NCBI GenBank assembly: GCA_043820265.1
Contig: JBDREA010000117.1
Location: 1-46,701, forward strand
DNA: 46,701 nt
From: JBDREA01 sp043820265
GTDB taxonomy: Archaea > Altiarchaeota > Altiarchaeia > IMC4 > JBDREA01
Direction: 5' to 3'
Shown: piece after piece, positions 1 through 8,500 of the stretch
Numbering within the stretch: the first letter of the stretch is position 1
Layout: each line of letters starts with the position of its first letter
Made by a program: the position numbers and the translations under genes
Notes under the pieces: generated by a model
What the model saw: only the letters and a program-made list of their open reading frames with translations
The model's database searches: none
What the model was told of the DNA's origin: nothing

Positions 1-56
1 CCTCTATGCGGCGGTTCCAAAGGCCCCGCGAAGCGGGGTGCGCCGCCGCATAGAGG
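1..56. repeat. nested perfect hairpin at the window edge
   Basis: Bases 1-14 (CCTCTATGCGGCGG) are perfectly complementary to 43-56. Inside lies a second stem, CCCCGC (24-29) with GCGGGG (33-38), closed by the three bases GAA. The core GCGAAGC is a sequence known to form an unusually stable DNA mini-hairpin. The outer stem starts at the first base of the window and may extend further left. It could be a bidirectional terminator, a REP-like palindrome or a recombination signal; the sequence alone does not decide. Confidence 0.75.
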
Positions 57-93
57 ACTATTAGAAACAAAACAAATTACGGTCGACTTTCAT

Positions 94-114
94 CTGCGAT
101 GCAAAGCATCGCAG
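94..114. repeat. 9-bp hairpin with three-base loop
   Basis: CTGCGATGC (94-102) pairs perfectly with GCATCGCAG (106-114) across the loop AAA. It lies 38 bases after the nested hairpin and 42 bases before the apgM-end relic. Both hairpins have three-base loops closed by GC. No T-run follows on either strand, so a simple terminator is not obvious. Confidence 0.7.
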
Positions 115-155
115 TATTCAGCCGACAAAATTTGATAAAAACCAGAAAAGAGCTC

Positions 156-190
156 TCGGCCCCCGTATAATTCTGCTTTTCCCGCCTTCA
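156..190 (-). pseudogene. relic of the apgM 3' end
   Basis: Read on the minus strand this stretch encodes A-G-K-A-E-L-Y-G-G, matching the last residues of the ApgM protein encoded at 1488-2711 (L-G-K-A-E-L-Y-G-D). Over 156-182 versus 1488-1514, 23 of 27 bases agree, and the differences inside the E and L codons are synonymous. The stop codon is lost and similarity fades upstream. It has the same orientation as apgM, with the SelO-like gene between the two copies. It looks like a captured end of a diverged apgM rather than a recent duplication. Confidence 0.65.
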
Positions 191-236
191 ATTTCGAATT
201 TAAGTTTAGCCTTCCTAAGAATATTCTGAAGGAGAG

Positions 237-749
237 ATGTCTAAGTCCGTGGTTAAAGATGGGGTTCGTAGTAGGCTGGTAAAAGGTACTGAAATAGATG
301 GTGGTCTTCCTGAGCTGAAGCCCGCATATCGATATGAGTTTTTAGCGCCCGTCTCAGGTGACGTTGTGTGGTTGAATGGCAAACAATTCCCCGAAATGCC
401 CTTGACTGGTTGGATAAAAAAACCTAGAGGATTGTCTTTGGGTAGAGGAATTAAGTGGCTGAAGAATTCGAAGTTTGGGCAAAACCTTGCTGAACTCAGC
501 AAATCATTTTCTAGATTCGTTGTACCTCCCGAGGCCGCAAAACAGCTGGATGAAAGCTTGTTAGCTGTAGATAGTCTATGGTTTCATGGACGAAGTGGCT
601 ATGTCCCTATGGAATTCAGAGATATATTTGGAAACGACTACCATGACCTCGGATTCAAGAGTGTTGGATTGATGGAAGTAGAACGTGGACCACATGATGG
701 TGCCACTTACTCAGCTACAGAAATTTCTGGTGGGTTTGATGATGATTGA
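237..749 (+). CDS. SelO-like kinase-fold protein, N-terminal part (split gene)
   Basis: A 170-residue protein with no signal peptide or membrane segment. It starts at ATG 237 just after GGAG (231-234). It ends at TGA 747-749, followed at once by ATG 750 in the same reading frame, so this and the next gene form one open frame broken by a single stop. The stretch around residues 130-165 (D-L-G-F-K-S-V-G-L-M-E-V-E) could correspond to the nucleotide-loop side of a kinase fold; that is inference from the partner's motifs. Alone it is not recognisable. The pair may be a nonsense-mutated gene, a recoded gene or two translationally coupled subunits. Confidence 0.55.
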   Translation: MSKSVVKDGVRSRLVKGTEIDGGLPELKPAYRYEFLAPVSGDVVWLNGKQFPEMPLTGWIKKPRGLSLGRGIKWLKNSKFGQNLAELSKSFSRFVVPPEAAKQLDESLLAVDSLWFHGRSGYVPMEFRDIFGNDYHDLGFKSVGLMEVERGPHDGATYSATEISGGFDDD

Positions 750-1466
750 ATGACTAAGGTATTCCCCCTTGGCATAGCGATAGCTGGTATTGGTAAATTA
801 GTGAATCATAGGGATAGTGAGACTTGGGGCTTATCGTCTTTTAAAACTGCTCGGAAAGGAGCAAGGATTTCTCAGTTTCTCCTGAAAAAGGGTGTTAGAG
901 TCACACCGACTATCGCAATTGTTCGACTCAACCAATTCCGAGATAAGAAAGGCGAAAAGGTGGAGGTATCGGATCTCATTAAAGATGGTGTTCTCAATAG
1001 GAGATGGAAGAAGCCAGTGGCGATGATCAGGGCTTTTCGCACACCGTTTCGAGTTCGAGACCTCTATGAGGAGAAGTTTAAGGATCTTGATCCTACCAAA
1101 CAGCGAGAGCTCTTAGATCCAATCCTTACGCGGTTAAACGATGAGCTAGGTATAAAACTAACTACTAAAGAAGAGTATTATGATTGGTTTAAGCAAACAT
1201 ATGAAAACCAACTAAAGAAAATGCATGAATTAGGCGTAGTTCATGGTAGAATAACCTTAAACAACTTAACCCTAGCCTGCGAGTTCACTGACTTCGATGA
1301 CTCATGGAGAATACGAGGAATCCCAAAAAGATTTAAATCAAAATTTGCTTTGAGAAGCGACAACAAACACACCAAAGAAGTCATTCCTGAGGGAGATGTC
1401 ATGAGCGTAATCGACAGCTTAAAAGAATACCTTGGAATCGAAGAAAAACCACCTCAAGGAGGATAG
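750..1466 (+). CDS. SelO-like kinase-fold protein, C-terminal part
   Basis: 238 residues. Near residues 168-187 lies G-V-V-H-G-R-I-T-L-N-N followed by E-F-T-D-F-D-D. This matches the kinase-fold pattern H-x-D-x4-N ... D-F-G, with Arg where the catalytic Asp is expected. The same arrangement (H-G-V-M-N-T-D-N ... I-D-Y-G-P) is typical of SelO protein adenylyltransferases. Upstream, G-V-R-V-T-P-T-I-A-I resembles the SelO G-I-P-T-T-R-A-L stretch. A role in protein AMPylation or as a pseudokinase is possible but unproven; the whole is shorter than bacterial SelO (about 480 residues). The gene sits between apgM and a relic of the apgM end, which suggests transfer. Confidence 0.5.
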   Translation: MTKVFPLGIAIAGIGKLVNHRDSETWGLSSFKTARKGARISQFLLKKGVRVTPTIAIVRLNQFRDKKGEKVEVSDLIKDGVLNRRWKKPVAMIRAFRTPFRVRDLYEEKFKDLDPTKQRELLDPILTRLNDELGIKLTTKEEYYDWFKQTYENQLKKMHELGVVHGRITLNNLTLACEFTDFDDSWRIRGIPKRFKSKFALRSDNKHTKEVIPEGDVMSVIDSLKEYLGIEEKPPQGG

Positions 1467-1487
1467 CTCAGAAAAAAAATATCTTAA

Positions 1488-2711
1488 TCAGTCCCCGTAC
1501 AACTCTGCTTTTCCGAGTATGTTTTGTATTTCCGGCATTAGGTTTAATCCGATTATTCTTCCGAGTCCGCCTTGGGCGCAGTTTCGTTCTCCGAATTCTT
1601 TGTTTTGGTCTACTCTTACTCCGACTCCGCTCATGAGAAGAGGTGTCGGATCGCCGCTGTGGTCTTTGAGTGCGCAGGGAGTAGAGTGGTCTCCTGTCAC
1701 AATGATCAATGTGTCTTTTCGTTCCACTAATTTTGCCGCTGCTTTGTCGACTTTTTCGATGAACTCTTTTTTTCCGTTGAAGTCTCCGTCGTGGGAATAG
1801 TCGTCTGTTCCCTTGATGTGAAGGAATACGAAATCGTATTTTTCGAGAGCAACGAGTGTGGCTGCGAACTTTGCGTCGACGTCTGTGTTGGCTTTTCCGG
1901 TTGCGCCCTTGACGTCGATGAGATCGAACCCCAGAAGCCGGGCTACTCCCTTGTACAATCCCCCGCCTGCGATGCATGCTGCTTTGAATCCCCAACGCTC
2001 CTCAAAGGTGGGGATTTCAGCAACGTATCCTGCGCCGCGAACGAGGATGAAGTTGGCGGCCGGTTTATTCTCTTTTAGCCGTTTCTTGTTTAGTTCGTGA
2101 TCTGCGAACAATTCATGTGTTTGGAGCAGGAACGCATTAAGTGCTCTGGCTGTTTTAGCAGCTTCGGGTGAATTGTCTTCAGGTTTCACCTGATGCACTC
2201 TCTCATCGACTTTGTGGGGATCAGCATCCGTGATGTTGGAAGATAATCCTACTCCCCGCATGATTATGCCCATGCGGTGTCCTGTCCCCGCCTTGACCCG
2301 GAATTCAACGTCCTCGATTTTTATTCCGTCAACCAATTTGGCGAAAGGAGATGTGTCGTCAATCCTGCCCGCCCTTCTGTCGACAACTTTCAAATCTTCG
2401 TCGACTGTTCCCATGTTCCCGCGGAACGCGATGTCGCCGGGCTGAAAATCCATTCCAATCCCTGCGACCTCGAAGGCGCCTCTCCCGTGATAGTGCTCCT
2501 TTGGGTCGTATCCAAGAATCGCCATATGGCTTGTATCGGAGCCGGGGCGTACACCGAATCCGCAGGCATTCATGGTGCCAGTGATTCCAGAAGCGACGAG
2601 TTTGTCTAAGTTTTTGGTTTCGGCTTTTTCCAGAGGCGTGAGTCCCCCGAATTCAGCAATCGGGCGGTCTCCGAGTCCGTCCAAGATCATCAACACGACT
2701 TTCGATGTCAT
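1488..2711 (-). CDS. apgM: 2,3-bisphosphoglycerate-independent phosphoglycerate mutase (ApgM)
   Basis: Interconverts 3- and 2-phosphoglycerate in glycolysis and gluconeogenesis. The 407-residue length is normal for the archaeal ApgM family of the alkaline-phosphatase superfamily. Visible motifs include D-G-L-G-D-R-P near the N-terminus (metal binding), G-S-D-T-S-H-M-A-I-L-G-Y-D-P with the nucleophile Ser61, D-R-R-A-G-R-I, K-G-T-D-D-Y-S-H-D-G-D and a C-terminal V-T-G-D-H-S-T-P metal site. An AAAGG stretch precedes ATG 2711. The gene diverges from the beta-helix surface gene at 2804. Its last codons have a diverged copy at 156-182, beyond the SelO-like gene. Confidence 0.96.
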   Translation of the reverse strand: MTSKVVLMILDGLGDRPIAEFGGLTPLEKAETKNLDKLVASGITGTMNACGFGVRPGSDTSHMAILGYDPKEHYHGRGAFEVAGIGMDFQPGDIAFRGNMGTVDEDLKVVDRRAGRIDDTSPFAKLVDGIKIEDVEFRVKAGTGHRMGIIMRGVGLSSNITDADPHKVDERVHQVKPEDNSPEAAKTARALNAFLLQTHELFADHELNKKRLKENKPAANFILVRGAGYVAEIPTFEERWGFKAACIAGGGLYKGVARLLGFDLIDVKGATGKANTDVDAKFAATLVALEKYDFVFLHIKGTDDYSHDGDFNGKKEFIEKVDKAAAKLVERKDTLIIVTGDHSTPCALKDHSGDPTPLLMSGVGVRVDQNKEFGERNCAQGGLGRIIGLNLMPEIQNILGKAELYGD

Positions 2712-2803
2712 TTCCTTTACCTATGGGAAGACAATAAAAAATGATGAGGGATTTCTGACATAGACAGTTTCATTAAAATATTAAGCCTACTATATCAGGT
2801 ACA

Positions 2804-3766
2804 ATGGAAAATTGTGTGAGGTTTTTTATTTTTTTAGTAGTCCTTCTTGCACCTTCAATCCTCGTTAGTGCTGCAACCTGTGGCGGAGCCACCCCCTGCA
2901 ACTGCACCGATACGGTGGTGGAAAGCTACAACCTCTCAGAGAGCCTTAATTGCAGTTTCGCTGGATTCACGATAGGTGCAGACAATCTGATCCTTGATTG
3001 CTTCGGATTTGGTTTGACGGGAAACAATATTGAATTCGGGATGCAGATCCTAAACCAAAGTAATGTGACTGTTAGAAACTGCACATTAACAAACTTTGAA
3101 AATGGGATCTATGTCTCAGGATCATCTAATGTCACCTTAGAGAACAACTCGTTTTTCAATAACACGCGCGATGGGGTAAGCCTCGCATCCTCTGCTTCCA
3201 ACAATTCTTTTTGGGAGAACATCGCAAGTTTCAACGGCAGGAACGGGATAGACCTTTATAATTCCACTTTCAACGACCTCGTAAACAACACCTGTGACTT
3301 CAACGGCAGATACGGACTGTATCTCAACGAAACCAGCACCAATAATACAATAACGGAAAACCAGTTTTGCTCAAACAACCAGGACGATGGAGGTTACACA
3401 GACATCTTTGACGGTGATTCAAATACAGGGGACCTCAACACCTGCAACACCACAACGAATTGGAACGATACAGGAACAACAGGTTGCACGGATTCCTGCA
3501 GCGCACCGACGACGACAACGACTACAACAACGACCACCACAACTACTACAACCACGACCACAACTTCGACTACGACAACGACGACCACAACCACTTCAAC
3601 TACATCTACTACAGCACCTGCCTCAACCACATCAACTTCGACAACGACATCTTCATCAACTACAACCAGTTCTTCGACGTCTACAATCTTGGTTTGCCCG
3701 GCTAACCACTCCTGCCATAACCTCTTTTCAGGCTGGACTTTGATCGCAGTAAGTATTATTCCTTAA
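2804..3766 (+). CDS. secreted beta-helix surface protein with Thr-rich stalk
   Basis: 320 residues. A signal peptide (about 1-23, ending V-S-A-A) is followed by right-handed parallel beta-helix repeats (about 45-200) of the NosD/PbH1 type, rich in N-x-S/T sequons. Next comes a Thr/Ser tract (about 235-295) typical of a glycosylated cell-wall stalk. The protein ends with C-P-A-N-H-S-C-H-N-L-F-S-G-W-T-L-I-A-V-S-I-I-P, resembling the opening of the G-W-N-L-I-S domain common in archaeal surface proteins. It stops 12 bases before the 3' end of a tRNA gene, so it may be truncated. A role in surface binding is likely; no ligand can be named. Confidence 0.85.
   Translation: MENCVRFFIFLVVLLAPSILVSAATCGGATPCNCTDTVVESYNLSESLNCSFAGFTIGADNLILDCFGFGLTGNNIEFGMQILNQSNVTVRNCTLTNFENGIYVSGSSNVTLENNSFFNNTRDGVSLASSASNNSFWENIASFNGRNGIDLYNSTFNDLVNNTCDFNGRYGLYLNETSTNNTITENQFCSNNQDDGGYTDIFDGDSNTGDLNTCNTTTNWNDTGTTGCTDSCSAPTTTTTTTTTTTTTTTTTTTSTTTTTTTTTSTTSTTAPASTTSTSTTTSSSTTTSSSTSTILVCPANHSCHNLFSGWTLIAVSIIP
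3508..3680 (+). repeat. low-complexity ACN (Thr) codon tract
   Basis: A run of ACA/ACC/ACG/ACT triplets with some TCN triplets encodes the Thr/Ser stalk of the surface protein at 2804-3766. All four Thr codons are mixed, so this is not a pure microsatellite, although the length could still vary by slippage or recombination. It creates long artefactual open frames on the other strand (poly-Val). Confidence 0.9.
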
Positions 3767-3778
3767 AAAATAGAGATG

Positions 3779-3852
3779 TGGGCCCGCCGCGATTCGAACA
3801 CGGGTCATCAGGTCCGAAGCCCGATAGGATATCCAAGCTACCCCACAGGCCC
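3779..3852 (-). tRNA. tRNA-Arg (anticodon TCG)
   Basis: Read on the minus strand, acceptor arm GGGCCTG (3852-3846) pairs with CGGGCCC (3786-3780) with one G-U, leaving discriminator A at 3779. The D-stem is GGGT/ATCC. The anticodon stem TCGGG/CCTGA closes a seven-base loop C-T-T-C-G-G-A, placing anticodon TCG at 3817-3815, which reads CGA. The T-arm carries GTTCGAAT. CCA is not encoded. A TATA-like box (TTATAAAT on the minus strand, around 3891) lies about 39 bases upstream. Its 3' end faces the 3' end of the beta-helix surface gene. Confidence 0.93.
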
Positions 3853-3887
3853 ACACGTATACGAGAATAATCTATGGGGAGGAAGGA

Positions 3888-3898
3888 ATTTATAATAG
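3888..3898. promoter_or_regulatory. TATA-like box shared by tRNA-Arg and the PRODH-like gene
   Basis: ATTTATAATAG reads as a TATA box on both strands. On the plus strand it predicts transcription from about 3920 and so supports translation from ATG 3958. On the minus strand it lies about 39 bases before the tRNA 5' end. Confidence 0.45.
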
Positions 3899-3957
3899 CC
3901 AACTTACGAAATCTCGGTTTTTATGTTTGTCCTTCCCTTATTTTTGTAGTGTTTGTT

Positions 3958-5559
3958 ATGCCTGTTACAAGAATACGATCTAAAGAAGCTCTCACAGCAA
4001 TTCCCAAAGATATAAGGGACCAGGGAGATATTTTAAAACAACCTGGACTGCCTCCAGTACTAACAAATATTCCAAAAAAGGATCCCCTCAGAATTTCTGA
4101 ATCTGAAGCGAGTAGGGTTAGAGAGATTATCGAAGAATCGCTTAATCCGGAATCGAGAATCGAGAAATATATTCTTGATAAGATTAAAGCCGATCCTAAG
4201 AGAGCTGAAAAATGGATTATGCGGATGCCAGTGGAGAAGTATATAGCTGGCGCAACCATTAAGGAAGGAGTTGAAGCGGTTCAGGCCTTGAATAACCAGG
4301 GAGTTCGTGGCTTAATGGACCGTCTTGGAGAATTTATTGATACGCCAGAACAAGCAAAAGAATCGGTGACAAAGTACAAAGGCGACATTGACGAGATAGC
4401 AAAAAATGGTTTGAATTCAGCTGTCTCCTTTAAACTTTCTATGATGGGGATGGGTTTAAAACGAGACGGGGATCTGGAGGGTTTAGATGACTCGTTTTGT
4501 TTCGACAATGTGAAGGAAGTCCTCGACCATGCCAAAAAGATGGGGGTGAAGGTCGAATTTGATATGGAAAACAGCCCCTTCTACAAACGCACAGTAGATA
4601 TGGTTAAGAAATTCCAAGGAGAGGGATACAAGGATTTGGCTGCTGCGTTGCAAGCAAATATTAAAGATTCACCTAACCAATTCGAAGAAATCCTTTCACG
4701 TGGGATTAAGATTAGGTGGGTTCGCGGGGTATACCGAGAAACAGATAAAAGCATCGCACACACAGAGCCAGATGATATAAGAAAAGCTCAGAAGGAGGGG
4801 ATAACAAAACTTTTAGAGCTTGCAGTAAAGCACAAGGATAAGGGAGCCAAGGTCGCTATTGCAACTCATAAAAAGGACATGGTGAATTTTGCACTGGAAG
4901 AATGTGAGAGACTAGGAATAAAACCAGATGATGGTATTGTTGAATTCCAATTCTTGCGCGGATTCGGAGGGAGATTAAAAAGGAAAACCGTCCGACTCGG
5001 CTGGGAGACGTCAGAGTATACTCCGCAGGGAGAAGATCTTATACCATATTATGCTAGAAGAATTGTTGAGGAGTTGAGGAACATCGCTGCTCTTCCAAAG
5101 ATTAAGGCCCTCAAAGAAGTAGGTAGACTGGGGCTAACAATCTTTGAGAAACCAGCAAGGTTGTCTTCGAAATCTATATTTCGTCCGATGCATGAAAGTG
5201 AGGTCTCTGATGGATTGGAGATTCCCCAGAAGACGGTGGATGCAAACCTCGAAGCCGTACGTAGGTTAGAGGCAATGTATGGAAAAGACAAAATCGAGAC
5301 ACTTCTTCCAAATACGGAATTGAGGGCAACTGCTGGTTCAACCCTTGAAGAGATAATCGATTTGGCAGCCGAACCAGACAGAAAAGTGATTGTTGAGAAA
5401 TCATTACCTGACCTATATCGGAGCTTAGGAGAAAGGGAGATCGACATCAATAGGGAGACTCTTGAAAAAGTTAGAATCGAAGTCAAGGATCATCCATGGG
5501 TTTTAAAGGCTGCAGCAGTCGATGACATAAGAAGAAAAAGAAAGATACGTGCTGATTGA
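3958..5559 (+). CDS. proline dehydrogenase-like FAD enzyme with C-terminal extension
   Basis: The family oxidises proline to pyrroline-5-carboxylate on a TIM barrel carrying FAD. Visible motifs in order: E-K-Y-I-A-G-A-T; V-S-F-K-L-S; V-E-F-D-M-E; L-Q-A-N; R-G-I-K-I-R-W-V-R-G-V-Y-R-E; I-A-T-H; E-F-Q-F-L-R-G; and Y-T-P-Q-G ... Y-Y-A-R-R-I-V-E-E, the paired-Arg substrate site. Start chosen at ATG 3958 because a TATA box lies inside the longer frame that begins at ATG 3874; that frame would add 28 hydrophobic residues. At 533 residues it exceeds monofunctional PRODH (about 300). The last 140 or so residues have no function I recognise, and no P5C dehydrogenase domain is seen. Confidence 0.75.
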   Translation: MPVTRIRSKEALTAIPKDIRDQGDILKQPGLPPVLTNIPKKDPLRISESEASRVREIIEESLNPESRIEKYILDKIKADPKRAEKWIMRMPVEKYIAGATIKEGVEAVQALNNQGVRGLMDRLGEFIDTPEQAKESVTKYKGDIDEIAKNGLNSAVSFKLSMMGMGLKRDGDLEGLDDSFCFDNVKEVLDHAKKMGVKVEFDMENSPFYKRTVDMVKKFQGEGYKDLAAALQANIKDSPNQFEEILSRGIKIRWVRGVYRETDKSIAHTEPDDIRKAQKEGITKLLELAVKHKDKGAKVAIATHKKDMVNFALEECERLGIKPDDGIVEFQFLRGFGGRLKRKTVRLGWETSEYTPQGEDLIPYYARRIVEELRNIAALPKIKALKEVGRLGLTIFEKPARLSSKSIFRPMHESEVSDGLEIPQKTVDANLEAVRRLEAMYGKDKIETLLPNTELRATAGSTLEEIIDLAAEPDRKVIVEKSLPDLYRSLGEREIDINRETLEKVRIEVKDHPWVLKAAAVDDIRRKRKIRAD

Positions 5560-5582
5560 AAAAAAAAGATTTCTATCTCAAA

Positions 5583-8500
5583 TCATAAGCTGACATACAG
5601 GCTTATCAGGTTCCATCCGGTTTCTAAGTTTAGGTCCAGATCAAGTATTCCGAGTCCTCCTCCGAGCGTGAATGTGCTGAGCTGTGTGACTTCCGCCCAG
5701 AGGTAGTTTTCTTCTGTGTTTATCCCGTTTGAGTTTACTATTGGGTGTGTTTCGTTTAGAAGCTGCCATTCGGATACTGTCGTGTTGTATCTGTAGATTC
5801 CGAGGTCTGATTCGGCGAGCCCGGATGATGCGAGTTCGGCGTCTGTGTAGTAGAATTTTATGAGTACTGAGTCTAGTGCATCTGTCAGTTCGGAATCCAT
5901 CTCGATTGTGATGAATTTGCCTAGACCTAAGAGTGTATAGTTTCCTGTTGTGTCGTTTCCGGATACTGTGACCGTGACGTTTGCGTTTGAGACGTTTGCG
6001 TGCGTTGTAATTTCTAGGACAGTATCTGTACCAGATGAATAAACGATTTTAGTTGAACCATTTGTCGTATTTGTAGTTGTGGTCACTGTGATGTTTTCGA
6101 CTACTTCAAAGCTCGCAGTCTCGGTTGCGTTAATGTTTCCGAAGGTGTCGTTTGCCACTATCCTGACAGTGTAGTTTCCGATCTGATCTGTACTTGTGAA
6201 ATACCCCGTATATGTAGGTGAAGAACTTGACATACCTACCAATTCATTTGATGCATCAGGCATGCTAACGTTTGCTCTAACAGTTGATACTTCGGAGTCG
6301 AGGTCTGTTACTGAAGCTGAGATTGAGACTGGGACTCCGTTTACTATAGGATTGGGACTTACTTGCAATGCATAAACTTGGGGGGGTACATCATCGATTA
6401 ACCAGCCAAAGTAGTCTTCGAATGGGTGGTGGTCCATCACCCATGATAATCCGCTTACGTTGAATGGTTGGCTTCCGTTTGATGGATTTCCGGTAACTGA
6501 ATGATTATCGTAGTAATTGCCACCGATTGATGCGCTCAGGTTCCAATGGTTGCCTACACCGTCGAATGCATGGGTTGTTGTGCTACCGATGAAGTTATTG
6601 TGGAAAATGCTATTGTTGTTCGCACCTGTTGATGTATAAGCTCCATAATCATTTTGCATTAGGGTGTTGTTCATGAATTCGTTGTGGTCTGAGTAGTAAA
6701 AGTAGACCCCAGCATTACTTGATTGAATTGAATTTTTCGTCATCATGTTTCTGTCACTGTAATACAGATAGATTCCTGCATCGCTTGTTCCCTCTGAGTG
6801 GTTCTCCAGATCGTTCTGAGTCATTGTATTGGAGGATGAACTGTAGAGATATATTGCTGAATCACTGCCTCCCGCCGATCCATCCTGGTTTGAATGGGCA
6901 GTGTTTTTTGATATTATGTTGAAGTTGGAGGCATAGATGTACAATCCATGGTCTTGATTATTGCTCGCAGTATTTTCCAGAATTTCATTGTAGTTGGAAT
7001 AGTACAAGTAGATGCCGTAGTCAGAGTTAGAGTTAAAAGAGTTATTTCTTATTGTGTCGTTGTGGGAATAGTAATAGTACAATCCAGTTTCGCTTAACCT
7101 CACAGTGTTGTGTTCGATAATGTTGTTTGAAGATGATGAACTAATATAGATCCCGATGCTGTAGTTTAGGAATGTGCAATTCCTGATTGTCACGTTGCTT
7201 TTTCCATTGAGATATACCCCATATCCTGCATTCGACCCGTAAATGAAGGATCCGTTACAATCCAAGGTGACATGAGATGCGTTTATAATAATCGCTCCAT
7301 CAGTTTCAGGGTCCGGAAGGTTCTTTGCCCAGCCATCAAGGATTGTATCTGAGTTGATGTATAACTCGGGTATCTGAGGTAACGTCAGGTTGAGAGTAGT
7401 ATTCTGTCCTGCCGTCACGTTGGTTTGGGTTGTGTTACCAAAAAGGTTTACGCTGTGTTTTGCCGCAGCTGTAACATTGTATGTTCCGGTCTTGAGTCGG
7501 ATTATTTCATAGTGTCCGCTTGAATTCGTGCTGTCTGAACCTGAACTTGGGCCTCCACTCAAAGAGATGGAGAGTGAGGTTACAGGATTCCCATTGACAT
7601 CAGTTACTCTTCCTAGAATCATTCCTCCCGTTGGTTGGGTTATGTTGTAGTAAACGACTTGTCCTGAGGAAACATTTACTGTGCCGGCCGAAGAGTTTTC
7701 GATATAGTTGCCACTACCGGGAGGTGTTATAGTGAGGTTGTATGTTCCGTTCAGTCTCTCAAAGAGATATGTTCCATTGACGTCTGAATAATCGTTTGCC
7801 GAGCCTGAACCTGTGATGTAGACGAGGGCGTTGTAGACGGATGAGCCGTTCTCGGCCAATACTGTGCCAGTAAGGATTCCTCCGGGGGGTAGTGTGACGT
7901 TTCCGTCGAATACCTGCCCATAGCTCACTTCGAGTGTGGTAGAGTTAGAAAGTAGATTCGGTCCTGAAGGCGGAGTAACTGTCATTGTATAGTTGCCGGG
8001 TGTGAGTCGGTTGAAGGAATAGTGCCCACTGGCATTTGAGTATATAGTTCCAGAGCTTGGGCCGCTTTTCACAACTTTAGCGTTGTAGATGGGCGTTCCG
8101 TTTCTGAATGATATGGCTCCAGATATTACTCCTCCAACCGGGACGGTCATGTTGAAGTGCGTGACCTGACCCAGGGTCACATTGACTGTTGTGGAATTCG
8201 AAAGATAGTTTGTAGAGGACGGAGGGTTAGCTGTTAGAAGATAGCTTCCTGTGCTTAGACGTGTGATGTTGTAGTGGCCGCTTGCGTTGGAGTAGTTAGA
8301 ACTGCTTGAGGTGTAGATGTATGTGTAGTTCACGAAGCTTCCGTTGGATGCGATGACCTGCCCTGCAATTGAGCCTCCAATTGGCAATGTTATGTTGTAG
8401 TAGGTTGTCTGATCTTTCACAACGTCAGCGGAGGACGAGTTAGACTTCAGGTTCGGGCCATCTGGCGGGGTGGCGGTTATGGATTTGGTCCCGGTCGTCA

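Noticed and set aside
747..749. Selenocysteine or general TGA recoding
   Set aside because: TGA ends many normal genes here and no SECIS-like hairpin is evident after this codon, so recoding is only a minor option.
1468..1995. Arg/Ser-rich minus-strand frame overlapping apgM
   Set aside because: It is an out-of-phase shadow of apgM on the same strand, with no start signal and low-complexity composition.
3394..3630. Long minus-strand frame rich in Val opposite the Thr stalk
   Set aside because: It is the complement of ACN codons in the surface gene; composition alone keeps it open.
3779..3852. Reading the tRNA as tRNA-Glu (TTC)
   Set aside because: Only the TCGGG/CCTGA stem gives a seven-base loop; it places TCG at positions 34-36, so it is tRNA-Arg.
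3874..3957. Upstream start for the PRODH-like gene giving a hydrophobic N-terminus
   Set aside because: A TATA box lies inside this stretch and the extension is not typical of the family; ATG 3958 is preferred, though not certain.
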